Shown here: piece after piece, positions 1 through 9,900 of the stretch | Layout of the letters: each line of letters begins with the position of its first letter | Position numbering within the stretch: position 1 is the first letter of the stretch | From: Acinetobacter sp. Marseille-Q1618 | Lineage (GTDB): Bacteria > Pseudomonadota > Gammaproteobacteria > Pseudomonadales > Moraxellaceae | Direction of reading: 5' to 3' | DNA length: 64,000 bases | Assembly: GCF_902809855.1 (NCBI RefSeq) | Contig: NZ_CADDWJ010000002.1 | Location: forward strand, 62,001 to 126,000 | Program-made: the position numbers and the translations under genes | The notes under the pieces: generated by a model | The model's database searches: none | What the model saw: the letters and a program-made list of their open reading frames with translations, nothing else | What the model was told of the DNA's origin: nothing

Positions 1-444
1 CATATTTACAATGCTGCCGCCATGCTTTGCCATCCATTGGTTATAAGCTTCTTTCATTAAATAGAAAGTTGAATGTAAGTTGTTACGAATCACTGCATCG
101 AAACCATTGGCTGAAATACCTTCTAGATTTGAAGGGAATTGACCGCCTGCGTTATTCACCAAACCATCCAGTTTTCCAAACTTTTCAATTACTTCTGCAA
201 TCATGTCTTTGACTTGTTGTTCGTCACGATTATCACAGACAATAAAATGGACTTTGCCACCATCTTCATTAATTTCTTTGCTGACTTTTTCAAGCTTTTC
301 AATTTTACGCCCTGTGATAACCACTTGTGCGCCCAAAGCTGACAGTTCATGCGCAGTACAACGCCCAATGCCTGAACCACCACCTGTCACGATAATAACT
401 TTGTCTTGAAAAGCATCTTGTCTAAATACTGAGTGATATTGCAT
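1..444 (-). CDS. SDR-family oxidoreductase, 3' part cut off by the window edge
   Basis: This is the N-terminal 148 codons of a short-chain dehydrogenase/reductase, read leftwards off the window edge. The glycine-rich NAD(P)-binding motif TGGGSGIG lies at about residues 20-27, and the NNAGG motif of the Rossmann fold is at about residue 100. The catalytic Ser/Tyr-x-x-x-Lys region lies outside the window. It starts at an ATG about 135 bases downstream of the AtuA-family gene on the same strand, so it may belong to the same acyl/terpenoid catabolic operon. The family is clear; the substrate is not. Confidence 0.85.
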   Translation of the reverse strand, partial: MQYHSVFRQDAFQDKVIIVTGGGSGIGRCTAHELSALGAQVVITGRKIEKLEKVSKEINEDGGKVHFIVCDNRDEQQVKDMIAEVIEKFGKLDGLVNNAGGQFPSNLEGISANGFDAVIRNNLHSTFYLMKEAYNQWMAKHGGSIVNM

Positions 445-479
445 TTTTTATTTCCAATGTGTTTTCTTTGATTTCCTAG

Positions 480-578
480 AAGCCCCTCATCCCAAACTTA
501 TTCCGAAGGGAGAAGGAGTTTTCCATTACGAAAATTACTAGAGAGATTCCCTCTCCTTTCAGGAGAGGTCTTAAATTT
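480..578. repeat. Intergenic hairpin-forming repeat (site A)
   Basis: Between the SDR and AtuA-family genes lies a segment with CCCCTC and CCCTCTCC-type blocks facing AGGAGAGG. The core is CCTCTCC-TTTC-AGGAGAGG near 562-575. Related blocks occur near 31420, 42715 and 57812, always between genes, so this looks like a dispersed extragenic repeat that may also act as a weak terminator. Confidence 0.5.
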
Positions 579-580
579 AA

Positions 581-2368
581 TTATTTCACCAACCCCTTCG
601 GTACTTTCACAGGCATATCTAATAACTGCTGTGCAAAAGCTTTGCCCTGTGGGTCAATGCGTAGACTTGCAATTCCACCACCCCCTAAGGCATTTTCCAA
701 CATAAAGTTCAGCGCATTTAAACCCTCAAGTTCATAACCAATCACTTTACTGGTTTCTGGGTTTAAAACATGCTGCATATACTGTGCAATATTTTCAGGT
801 GTTAAATTTGCACGAATCCAAGGTAAATATTCAGGCTGACGTGCGATTACACCGATATTGCTATGGTTGCCTTTATCTCCACTACGTGCATGTGCAATCT
901 CGATCAATGCCACTTCTATTTCATCACCTGTAAATTGTGCAACTTCAGCTAGACTATTTTGAGGTAATGACTGGTCTGCTGCCCCTTGAGGAATCTCCAC
1001 TTTTTGACGCTGACCATTCATGTCGATTTGAATATCTAGTTTTGATTTATCTACAAGGAAAGAGAAAAGTTTAATCACTGGTGACGCTTTTGCACGACCA
1101 CCAACCAACCCTGTGAGGGCTGGCGCCATACCTGTCGAAGCTTGGGCAATTTCTGAGGCAAAGAACATACACGCCTCTTTAAATAGATGTTTCACTGCCA
1201 TTTTCACCACGACTTCACGATTATTGTGAATACGTGCATGTGCGCCATAAGTGGTTTCAGTACCTAAAAGTTCAACTGATTTTTCAGTAAATGGTGGGAC
1301 TGAACGTAATGACAAAACACGCTCACATTTATTTAAAATCGCATCAGCAATTGCTTGTGCTTTTTCAGGTGCTTCACGCCCTGCCACCATAAAACTGACT
1401 TGCACACGATAGCCATCAGGATACGTAGCACTCACTTTATACTGCGTTGTCGGTGCACGCCCTAAAGCATTGCTTACACGAACACGATGTTCGCCCACTT
1501 GTTCTAAATGAACTTTGGAAAAGTCCGCTGTCACGTCAGGCAATAAATACGCTTGTGGATCGCCAATTTCATAAACAATCTGTTCTGCAACGGTTGCTGT
1601 CGATACCAGACCACCAGTACCTTGCGGTTTAGTAACAATAAATGTTGCATTTTCAGTTACTTCAACAATCGGAAAGCCCATATTGTCAAAGCCTTCAACC
1701 AAACGCCAATCCGTGAAGTTTCCGCCTGTACACTGGGCGCCACACTCGATGATATGCCCTGCCAATGAACCTTGTGCAAGTTTGTCATAATCATTCAGTG
1801 ACCATTGATATTCATGCAACAATGGCGCAAGTACAACGGCTGAATCCACTACACGCCCTGTGATCACAATATCCGCACCTAAGTCGAGTGCATCTCGAAT
1901 AGGAATCGCACCAAGATAAGCATTGCAACTGGCAAGTTGGGCAGGCAAATCACTACCATTAAACATTTCTTTGATATTTTGTTTTTGTAATTCGGCAACT
2001 TGTGGCAATAAATCATCCCCTAAAACCACAGCTACTTTTAAGTCTAACCCTTGTGCTTGAATCACTTTTTCTAAAGCATCACGACATGCCAATGGATTGA
2101 CACCACCCGCATTACTGATCACTTTAATTTTTTTATCACTGATTTTTTTCAATAATGGTGTCATGACACGGCTGACAAAATCTAAAGCATAACCATGACT
2201 TGGATCTGTCATCATAGCTTTTGCCATAATCGACATGGTAATTTCAGAAAGATAATCAAAAACCAAGTAATTGATATCGGATAAATGTACGAGCTGAAAT
2301 GCTGCTGTATTGGTATCACCCCAGAAACCTGAAGCACATCCAATTTTGACTACACGTTGATCTTCCAT
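581..2368 (-). CDS. AtuA family protein (acyclic terpene utilisation-like)
   Basis: This 595-residue protein combines an N-terminal AtuA/DUF1446 domain (roughly residues 5-450) with a C-terminal AtuA-like domain (about 480-595; it contains HARSGDKGNHSNIGV and a glycine run GGGG). The family is known from acyclic terpene and related branched acyl-CoA catabolism, but the biochemical step is not settled. The ATG at 2368 is preferred to one 20 codons upstream because AGGTAGGA precedes it and the upstream extension runs through the putative operator. It is divergent from a TetR gene and followed by an SDR gene, which suggests a locally regulated catabolic operon. The specific substrate is inference. 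Confidence 0.8.
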   Translation of the reverse strand: MEDQRVVKIGCASGFWGDTNTAAFQLVHLSDINYLVFDYLSEITMSIMAKAMMTDPSHGYALDFVSRVMTPLLKKISDKKIKVISNAGGVNPLACRDALEKVIQAQGLDLKVAVVLGDDLLPQVAELQKQNIKEMFNGSDLPAQLASCNAYLGAIPIRDALDLGADIVITGRVVDSAVVLAPLLHEYQWSLNDYDKLAQGSLAGHIIECGAQCTGGNFTDWRLVEGFDNMGFPIVEVTENATFIVTKPQGTGGLVSTATVAEQIVYEIGDPQAYLLPDVTADFSKVHLEQVGEHRVRVSNALGRAPTTQYKVSATYPDGYRVQVSFMVAGREAPEKAQAIADAILNKCERVLSLRSVPPFTEKSVELLGTETTYGAHARIHNNREVVVKMAVKHLFKEACMFFASEIAQASTGMAPALTGLVGGRAKASPVIKLFSFLVDKSKLDIQIDMNGQRQKVEIPQGAADQSLPQNSLAEVAQFTGDEIEVALIEIAHARSGDKGNHSNIGVIARQPEYLPWIRANLTPENIAQYMQHVLNPETSKVIGYELEGLNALNFMLENALGGGGIASLRIDPQGKAFAQQLLDMPVKVPKGLVK

Positions 2369-2419
2369 TTTCCTACCTATCTTGTTTTCATTGTGGTGAA
2401 TAAAATTTATACTTAATCT

Positions 2420-2437
2420 ACCAAGCAAGCGCTTGGT
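2420..2437. promoter_or_regulatory. Palindromic operator candidate for the TetR regulator
   Basis: An inverted repeat ACCAAGC-AAGC-GCTTGGT sits between the divergent AtuA-family and TetR genes, about 50 bases from the former. Its size and symmetry are typical of TetR-family operators that control acyl-CoA catabolic genes. Assignment to the adjacent regulator is inferred from position. Confidence 0.6.
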
Positions 2438-2524
2438 TTGTAAAGTGCAAAATGCTATGCTGAATTGGCAAATCTGTTAAATTTCATGTCAATAATTTTA
2501 AAGCTCAAGGATGAAAGCATTGTT

Positions 2525-3124
2525 ATGATTGCAAGGTCTATCACAGAAATTGAACCTATTGCTTGTTTTGATGACAGCCCGCGTGGTCGTTTGTTATTAG
2601 GTGCTGCGTATTTATTTCATAAACAAGGCTATGCTAAAACCACCGTCAGAGAACTGGCAAACTTTATTGGAATTCAATCGGGCAGTTTATTTCATCATTT
2701 TAAAAGTAAAGATGACATCCTTGCCAACGTCATGCACCAAACTATTGTGTATAACCACGCACGTTTGGAACAGGCGGTTGCCAAATCAGAAAACTTAGAA
2801 CAGCAGTTGAAAAATTTAATTCATGCTGAACTGACTTCGATCACAGGTGATACAGGTTCTGCGATGGCAGTTTTGGTTTATGAATGGTTTGCGCTATCTA
2901 AACAGCGCCAAGACGAACTGTTAAAACTGCGCAATGATTATGAAAATATTTGGCTAAATGTCATTCAACAATTAAAAGATCAAGGCAAAATTCAGCAAGA
3001 TGCGTTTATTTGGCGTCGTTTATTGGGTGGAGCAATTGCGTGGACAGTGACTTGGTATAATCCCAAAGGCAAAATTTCTTTGGATGAGTTGACGGAAATG
3101 GTGTGGGAAATGGTGATGCGGTAA
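2525..3124 (+). CDS. TetR/AcrR family transcriptional regulator
   Basis: A protein of about 199 residues with an N-terminal TetR helix-turn-helix: the segments AAYLFHKQGYAKTTVRELA and GSLFHHFKSKDDILANV match the conserved DNA-binding helices. The C-terminal part is helical, as expected for a ligand-binding and dimerisation domain. The frame is open upstream to ATGs at 2465 and 2486; I chose 2525 because it puts the HTH at the usual distance, but the start is uncertain. Divergent from the AtuA-family gene with a palindrome between them, it probably represses that operon in response to an acyl-CoA-type ligand (inference). Confidence 0.85.
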   Translation: MIARSITEIEPIACFDDSPRGRLLLGAAYLFHKQGYAKTTVRELANFIGIQSGSLFHHFKSKDDILANVMHQTIVYNHARLEQAVAKSENLEQQLKNLIHAELTSITGDTGSAMAVLVYEWFALSKQRQDELLKLRNDYENIWLNVIQQLKDQGKIQQDAFIWRRLLGGAIAWTVTWYNPKGKISLDELTEMVWEMVMR

Positions 3125-3306
3125 TTCGATTCAAAGAATGACAACATAGAATAAAATATAAGAGATTTTAAATGAATTATAAAACACCTCAAAAGCAATC
3201 TGAATAAAAACTAAACGTCATAACTTAACGCACGCTATCAAAAAATGATTTTTATTGTGATAATATTTTGCTAATCTACTGACTTTAAAACAATAAAATT
3301 ACAACA

Positions 3307-3924
3307 ATGAATCCAGTCCAACATGCTCAAATTTCACAAAAGCGTCGTGGTGGTGAACTTGAAGACTACATCGACATTCATGCTTTGATCGACAGTACAA
3401 AAATGCTCTGTACCGACAATCGTCATCGGATTTTGCATACTTTTTGGGGTGTGCAGGAAGTCATTATTCCGATCTTTGGACATCATTTTCAGAACAATGC
3501 AGGTGCAAGTATCGAAGTTAAAGACCTGTGTGAGAAAGATCATTTATTGGTGGATTTTCATCATCGTTTTATTCCAACCTTGGGCGATTTTGTTGCAGCG
3601 ATGCAAGATATCCCGACTGAAGGTTTAGCCAAGCGTTTAGAAAAATTCCATACAGATGTCATTGATGACCCAAAACTATCTGCGACTTTGCTTTCACCTT
3701 TATCCGTGACAGGACAACTGAAATCCTTACTGATCACGCATAACAGTTGGTTTATTAATACTATTTTACCGATGATGGGTAAAAGTGAAGCGAAGTTTAT
3801 CGAATTTGATATTACACCAGCGATGTTTTTTAATCCCATGCGTTTTGAACTGTGGATGGACAATGGCACAGTTGTTCCACCTAGTGCCATGAAATTACAA
3901 GATTTAAAAGCAAAAATTGCTTAA
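3307..3924 (+). CDS. Conserved hypothetical protein
   Basis: A 205-residue soluble protein without signal peptide or membrane segment. It is rich in His and Asp in its first two thirds (ALIDSTKMLCTDNRHRILHTFWG, HLLVDFHHRFIPTLGDF), which could be a metal- or nucleotide-binding arrangement, but I cannot name the family with confidence. The preceding 180 bases are AT-rich and hold its likely promoter. It is followed after 30 bases by the paralogue pair on the same strand, so the three could be co-transcribed. Confidence 0.7.
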   Translation: MNPVQHAQISQKRRGGELEDYIDIHALIDSTKMLCTDNRHRILHTFWGVQEVIIPIFGHHFQNNAGASIEVKDLCEKDHLLVDFHHRFIPTLGDFVAAMQDIPTEGLAKRLEKFHTDVIDDPKLSATLLSPLSVTGQLKSLLITHNSWFINTILPMMGKSEAKFIEFDITPAMFFNPMRFELWMDNGTVVPPSAMKLQDLKAKIA

Positions 3925-3954
3925 TTCCACCTTTATAAAAAGGAAGTAAATACA

Positions 3955-4710
3955 ATGACAATAAAATATGTCATTCGCCAAAATGACTTTGCCTATAATG
4001 ATGAATGGTATCAAACCCATCAAGCTGTCGCAGGCAGTATTCAAGCCATTTATATTGATCAGGCTGAAGCCATTCAGACATATAAACAACTTGTTGTGGA
4101 TGCTTTATATGAAGATGGTGAATTGTGTAACTATGATATTGGTAATGGTTATGCAAGCGATGAAACCTATGAAAAATTAGAACAATTTGTGCTTGAAAAA
4201 ACAGGAGAAGAATTTGAAATCGATGATGAAATTCCTGAAATGGAATTAGATGATGCATTTGAATTTGCACAAATTTCAGGTGTACTCCATTATCAACTGA
4301 TTGAAATTGATCAACAAAAACCTATTTATATTTTATGGTCAAATGAAGAACAAAGCTATTTAACAAATTATGATTTTAATACAGTTTTTGACAGCCAAAA
4401 TGAAAATTTTGATGATCTAAATTTTGATCAACTTTATCCTGTCATTGAAGAACATTTTGAAGAACAAATTTTTAATAAAAATTTAAATGACATTAGCGAT
4501 AGCCCTGCTCTTTTTAAAAATCTGATCCAAAATATTACAGCAATTACCTATAGTACTAATGAAAATAGCATCACAGAAGCAGATTGGGATGAGCTTACTT
4601 TTATACAACTCAAATCCATGAATGCTTTACTTAAACAACCATTTTTTGAAATCCGACAAATCACTTTAGAACAACTCAATAAAATCACCAATGGAGAAGA
4701 AAATGAGTAA
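3955..4710 (+). CDS. Acidic hypothetical protein, first of a tandem paralogue pair
   Basis: A 251-residue acidic protein with no signal or membrane segment. It begins with the signature IKYVIRQNDFAYNDEWYQ, which recurs in modified form at the start of the next gene, and its last 30 residues (LLKQPFFEIR followed by QLNKI) also match the end of the next protein. AAGGAAGT lies just upstream as a ribosome binding site. The stop overlaps the start of the next gene by 8 bases, implying translational coupling. The function is unknown. Confidence 0.7.
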   Translation: MTIKYVIRQNDFAYNDEWYQTHQAVAGSIQAIYIDQAEAIQTYKQLVVDALYEDGELCNYDIGNGYASDETYEKLEQFVLEKTGEEFEIDDEIPEMELDDAFEFAQISGVLHYQLIEIDQQKPIYILWSNEEQSYLTNYDFNTVFDSQNENFDDLNFDQLYPVIEEHFEEQIFNKNLNDISDSPALFKNLIQNITAITYSTNENSITEADWDELTFIQLKSMNALLKQPFFEIRQITLEQLNKITNGEENE

Positions 4711-5515
4711 TAATATCAAATATGTCATTCGAAAAAAAATATTTGAATATCAAGGCGATTACTACAGTTTAACTGATTATCAAATTGGTGAAATTGTCGG
4801 TGTCTACTCAAGTTTAATAGATGCACAACATGCATTTAAAAAGCTGAACATCGAGTATTTACAAGAAAATACTTTAAGCAATTACAATGTTTATGACATT
4901 TTCAATGAAACAGAATTACAAGCTATAAATCAAGTCATGATTCAACGTACAAACATAGGATTTTTAGATGAATCTAGTTATATGGTTGATGTGTTACCTG
5001 AAGAATTTAATGATGTAGATACATTTTTTTTCGCTGAACAACTTAAACTACTCGCTTATCAGCTTGAAGAATTTAATGATGAAAATTATGTCATTTGGAA
5101 TATTGAAAAAGAACATTATCTTCGTCTTCCCGATCCTTATGGGAATCCCTTTGATCAAGATGATGATTTTTGCGGTGAACTGATTTTTGGAAAAACAGCG
5201 GACTTTTTAAAACATCATGCAGAAAAAAAACGGTTTTTAGAACAGTTTAATAATGAATTTAGACTTTATCAGTATGGAGAATTATCCGAACTCAGTGAAC
5301 AACCCGAACAGCTTGAGCAAACACTACAAAAATATTCAGATACATGGAAATATGAAAATAGCAGACTAGAATTGCAACGTTATGTTCAACCTAATTTTGA
5401 TACTTTCGAAGCTGTTCACAGCCTATTGAAAACACCTTTATATGAAATACGTAAAGTTGATTTTGCTACACTAAAAGATTTGATTGATTTAGAAGAAACA
5501 CGTGAAGTTCGTTAA
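4703..5515 (+). CDS. Acidic hypothetical protein, second of a tandem paralogue pair
   Basis: A 270-residue paralogue of the preceding protein, sharing IKYVIR at the N terminus, a central acidic segment and LLKTPLYEIRKV near the C terminus. The ATG at 4703 lies within ATGAGTAA, overlapping the upstream stop codon, and follows GGAGAAGAA. The ATG 4 codons upstream is less likely because it lies within that ribosome binding site. The pair probably arose by duplication and diverged strongly. No domain could be assigned. Confidence 0.7.
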   Translation: MSNNIKYVIRKKIFEYQGDYYSLTDYQIGEIVGVYSSLIDAQHAFKKLNIEYLQENTLSNYNVYDIFNETELQAINQVMIQRTNIGFLDESSYMVDVLPEEFNDVDTFFFAEQLKLLAYQLEEFNDENYVIWNIEKEHYLRLPDPYGNPFDQDDDFCGELIFGKTADFLKHHAEKKRFLEQFNNEFRLYQYGELSELSEQPEQLEQTLQKYSDTWKYENSRLELQRYVQPNFDTFEAVHSLLKTPLYEIRKVDFATLKDLIDLEETREVR

Positions 5516-5530
5516 TCTTAAATGAATAAA

Positions 5531-5562
5531 AAGCAGTAATTTATATAAATAAATTACTGCTT
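5531..5562. terminator. Bidirectional terminator hairpin
   Basis: A 13-bp AT-rich stem AAGCAGTAATTTA / TAAATTACTGCTT with a short loop lies between the convergent paralogue pair and the acyl-CoA dehydrogenase gene. Confidence 0.6.
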
Positions 5563-5585
5563 AAAATAATAACACTGTATAAAAT

Positions 5586-6749
5586 CTAATACCCCAACTG
5601 ACGACTCGCCAAATCTTTCATAATTTCCTCAGCACCACCACCAATCATATTCACTTTGACATCACGGTAAATACGCTCTGACTTTGTACCTCGCATAAAA
5701 CCCATTCCACCAAGCGTTTGCACTGCGGCATCCGCACAAAACTGCATGGTTTGTGTTGCGACATTTTTAAGCATACAAATCTGTGCGATCAACTCATTGC
5801 CCTGTAACTCAGGTTGCCCCAAACGGTATGCAGTATCTTCAAGTAAAGCTCTAGTCGAAGTTAAACGAGTTGCCATCTCTACCAATTTATGACGTACTAC
5901 TTGATGATCCACCAAGCGTTTACCAAAAGTTTTACGCTCTCTCGCCCATTCTAAAGCTTCTTCATAACATGTCAGTGCAAAACCATAACTACTTGCTGCA
6001 AGGAAAAAACGCTCCATATTGAAGTTATTCATAATCACAAGGAAGCCCATATTTTCAGCACCAAGCAAATTTTTTGCAGGGACACGCACATTATCAAAAT
6101 GCAAATGTGCCGTGTCCGACGCCCACCACCCCATTTTATCTAGCTTAGATTTGCTAATGCCTTCACTATGTGCATCAACCAAAATCATGGAAATGCCATT
6201 TGGTCCTTTGGCTTCAGGGTCAGTGCGTACCGCAACAGTATAATAATCAGCACGTATTCCCGAGGTAATAAAAGTTTTTTCACCATTTAAAATATAATCA
6301 TCCCCATCACGCACAGCTTTGGTTTTCAAAGCTGCAACATCTGATCCCCCTGTGGGTTCAGTAATTGCCAAAGCAGAAATTTTTTCACCTGCTAAAATCT
6401 GTGTGAGTACTTGTTCTTTAATCTCAGGTGATGCGAAATGATTAATGGGTGGTGCACCAATCGAGTGCGACAACAAAGATGCACACAAACCGCCTGAACC
6501 TGTTTTAGCGAGTTCTATAGAAGACAATAAAATATGAAATGCATCTGTCCCCGAAATACCGCCATAGTTTTCATCAAAACCCAAACCTAACAGTCCAATA
6601 TCAGCAGCTTTTTTATAAAGCACTTTCGGAAATGTTTCTGATTCTTCCCATTCATTCACATAAGGCATTAACTCCTTTTGTACAAATTTACGCACACTAT
6701 CAGCAAATTCAAAATGTTGCGGGCTGTAATAAATTGGATTTGGATTCAT
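5586..6749 (-). CDS. Acyl-CoA dehydrogenase
   Basis: A 387-residue FAD-dependent acyl-CoA dehydrogenase. Characteristic segments are ALAITEPTGGSDVAALKT (FAD and substrate binding, about residue 130), GEKTFITSG, ERKTFGKRL, and near the C terminus QTLGGMGFMRG and IGGGAEEIMKD, whose first Glu is the expected catalytic base position. It would oxidise an acyl-CoA to the enoyl-CoA and pass electrons to ETF. I chose the ATG at 6749 (MNPNPIYYSP), since the ATG at 6761 directly abuts the AAGG ribosome binding sequence. It stands alone and convergent to its left neighbour; the chain or branch specificity cannot be read. Confidence 0.88.
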   Translation of the reverse strand: MNPNPIYYSPQHFEFADSVRKFVQKELMPYVNEWEESETFPKVLYKKAADIGLLGLGFDENYGGISGTDAFHILLSSIELAKTGSGGLCASLLSHSIGAPPINHFASPEIKEQVLTQILAGEKISALAITEPTGGSDVAALKTKAVRDGDDYILNGEKTFITSGIRADYYTVAVRTDPEAKGPNGISMILVDAHSEGISKSKLDKMGWWASDTAHLHFDNVRVPAKNLLGAENMGFLVIMNNFNMERFFLAASSYGFALTCYEEALEWARERKTFGKRLVDHQVVRHKLVEMATRLTSTRALLEDTAYRLGQPELQGNELIAQICMLKNVATQTMQFCADAAVQTLGGMGFMRGTKSERIYRDVKVNMIGGGAEEIMKDLASRQLGY

Positions 6750-6943
6750 TTTTACATACATCCTTATTAATTTTAAAATCTATACTGACAGATTTTTGTA
6801 CTTTTAAGTTTGCAAAAACCATCATTTAAACTTTAAAGTCATGATCTTTTCAGCCATCTGAGCTTTTTTATTCTGTGTAATTTTTATTTTTAGCCGTAGA
6901 AATAGATTACAATCTTGGGCTATTTGCATTTTTATATGACGCA

Positions 6944-9900
6944 ATGATGACAACATTAACTCAATTTTTAACACATTTTAGCACTGCGACTATTCAAAGA
7001 AGTTTAAGCTACGTCAAAAAAATTGACTTACAGACCCTCGATGTACATCTCGAAAATAACCGACTGGATATAGAGGCACAAATTATCGGCAACGACTTGT
7101 ACGAAACCTTTATTCGCATTGATCTTGTCAGAAATAAAATCATTGAGAATGAATGTAGTTGTCCCGTTGGCTTTAATTGTAAACATGCAGCTGCTTTGGC
7201 ACGTTATTATTATGATCATCAACATGAACAGCCATTTAAAAAATTAAATGGACAATCTGTGAATACTTCTCAGCAATCACAGCAAAATCTATCATCTATA
7301 AAAAATACAAGACATCACGCTGCGAAAGCATGGCTTGATCAATTTCGTCAGCAATTGGCAGTAGAAAAATCTAAACAAGTAGCGTCACAACATCAACTTA
7401 TTTATATTTTTCAACCAAAGAAAAATTCTAATAAATTACAACTCAGTGTACATAAAGTACGGCGTACTAAAGACGGCAATATCAGCAAAACTGAACACTA
7501 TACCAGCTATGACAATGTACCCAATGGTCGCTTAAAAGTATCTAACGAAGACAAAAATATTTTTAATCATCTGTATTTTTTTGCCAAATTAAACTTCAAT
7601 AATACAAGTATCTATAATTATCCTTCAATGTGGGATATTTCAGGTATTTATCAAGAACAATTAAAAATGGTGATTCAAAAGGGTGTTTGCTATAGTTTAA
7701 ATACCTCAAATCCTGCACTAACATGGTCAGAACAATGTTATCAACTTGAGTTTGATTGGCATGCGCGTCCTGAACAACAAACTGAAAAACTGAAAGCAAA
7801 TTTCTTAGATCCACAACAACAAAAAATCGATGCTGAACATGCGAAGCACATTTATATTATTTATTCACATCCACTGAGTTATTTAGACAGTTTGACCAAT
7901 CAAGTTGGACGACTTGAATCTTCTTATTCTATTGAAATGTTAGATGAATTAATGAATATGCCACAAATGCCTGTTGAGCTTTTGGCAGAGTTTGAACAAG
8001 TCATCCAACCCTATTCAATTTTTGAAGCATTCCCACAAGCGCAATCGGCTCAAAATATTGACATCATCACAGGTCAGCCTAAGCCGATTTTACGTTTTGG
8101 TGTCTATCCACAATATGATCGCATTGCCTATATGCATCATTATGCAATGGCAGAGATCGAATTTGAATATCCAAGTGGACGAATCAAAGCTGGCAATCCT
8201 GATGAAAATGTGATCGTTTATCACAACGGAAAATCCGTCCGGCAACAACGTGATTTGAATAGTGAAAAACAATGGATTGAACAATTAAAACAAAACATTC
8301 CTACATTTCAAAACCTAAGCAAGTTCAGTAAAAATAAACGCCCTGCATTTGATCAAGTCACAGAAAATTCAATCTTTTGTGCAGAGCCTTCGCGTTGGAT
8401 TGAACAACTGATTCCTGAAAATCAATTAGAACAAAAAGGTTGGCAGGTTGAGCATACACCTGACAGTTTATTTAATTTATTACCCACACAAAATCTACAA
8501 CTGCATTTAGATGAATCAGAACACTCACAAGATTGGTTCGAAGTCGGTGCAACGATTCAGGATCAAAATGGCAACACCTATGATTTGATTAAATTATTAT
8601 CACATCTTGTTGTTAAAATGCCGACCATTTTAGAGCCAGAATTTTTTGAAGAATTAGAAGAGGATGGTTATTTTATATTGAATTTGGGCAAGCAACAGCC
8701 GCAACTCACCTTAAAAGTGCAAGATATTAAGCCTATTCTGATTTATTTAAAAGAAATTTTGCAGTCACCTGAATCCGCAGGTTTTGACCGTTATGATGCA
8801 GCACAACTGATTGATTTAGGTCATACTTTAGGTATGCCGTGGCAAGGTACAGAGCGTTTATATCAATTTGCACACAAACTCAATCAAAGCTATCAACAGC
8901 AGATCGCAACACCTAAAGGCTTTAATGGAGAATTACGCCCCTATCAACAACAGGGTTTAGCATGGTTACAGTTTTTACGTGAAACCGAACATGGTGGGAT
9001 ACTCGCCGATGATATGGGGTTGGGTAAAACAGCACAAACTTTGGCACATATTCTCATGGAAAAACAAGCAGGACATTTAGAGAAACATCCTGCTTTGATT
9101 ATCGCCCCGACGTCACTGATGCAAAACTGGCGCAAAGAAGCAGGAAAATTTACGCCTCAATTAAAAGTTTTGGTTTTACAAGGACAACAACGTACTGAGT
9201 ATTTTCAAGATATTGAAAATTCAGATATTATTCTCAGCACTTACCCATTATTAAGCCGTGATGAAGAACAACTTTTAGTACATCAATATCATTTATTAAT
9301 CTTGGATGAAGCACAAAATATTAAAAATCCTCGCGCTAAAGCTGCACAAATTGCTCGTCAAATTCAAGCCAAACACCGTTTATGCCTAACAGGTACACCG
9401 ATGGAAAATCATCTTGGGGAATTATGGTCGCTGTTCCATTTTTTAATGCCAGGATTTTTATATAGTCAGGATGTGTTTAATAAAAAATATCGAAATCCAA
9501 TCGAAAAAAATGCAGATATTCACATTAAAAGTAAATTAATTTCACGCATTAAGCCCTTCATGTTACGCCGTTTAAAAACAGAAGTTGCCAAAGAACTTCC
9601 TGAAAAAACCACGATTGAAATCAATATCGACATGAATCAGCAGCAATCTAAACTCTATGAAGCTGTTCGCGCCACCATGCAAAAAAATATTCGTGAAATT
9701 ATCGCAGAAAAAGGATTTAATCGTAGTCAAATTCAAATCTTAGATGCTTTATTAAAATTACGTCAGGTTTGCTGTCACCCAAGTTTACTTAAATTAGAAC
9801 ATATTAAAAATGAAAATATTGCTTCTGCAAAACTTGAGCAATTACTTGAAATGGTCATGAATATGGTAGAAGAAGGTCGTAAAATTTTGATCTTCTCTCA

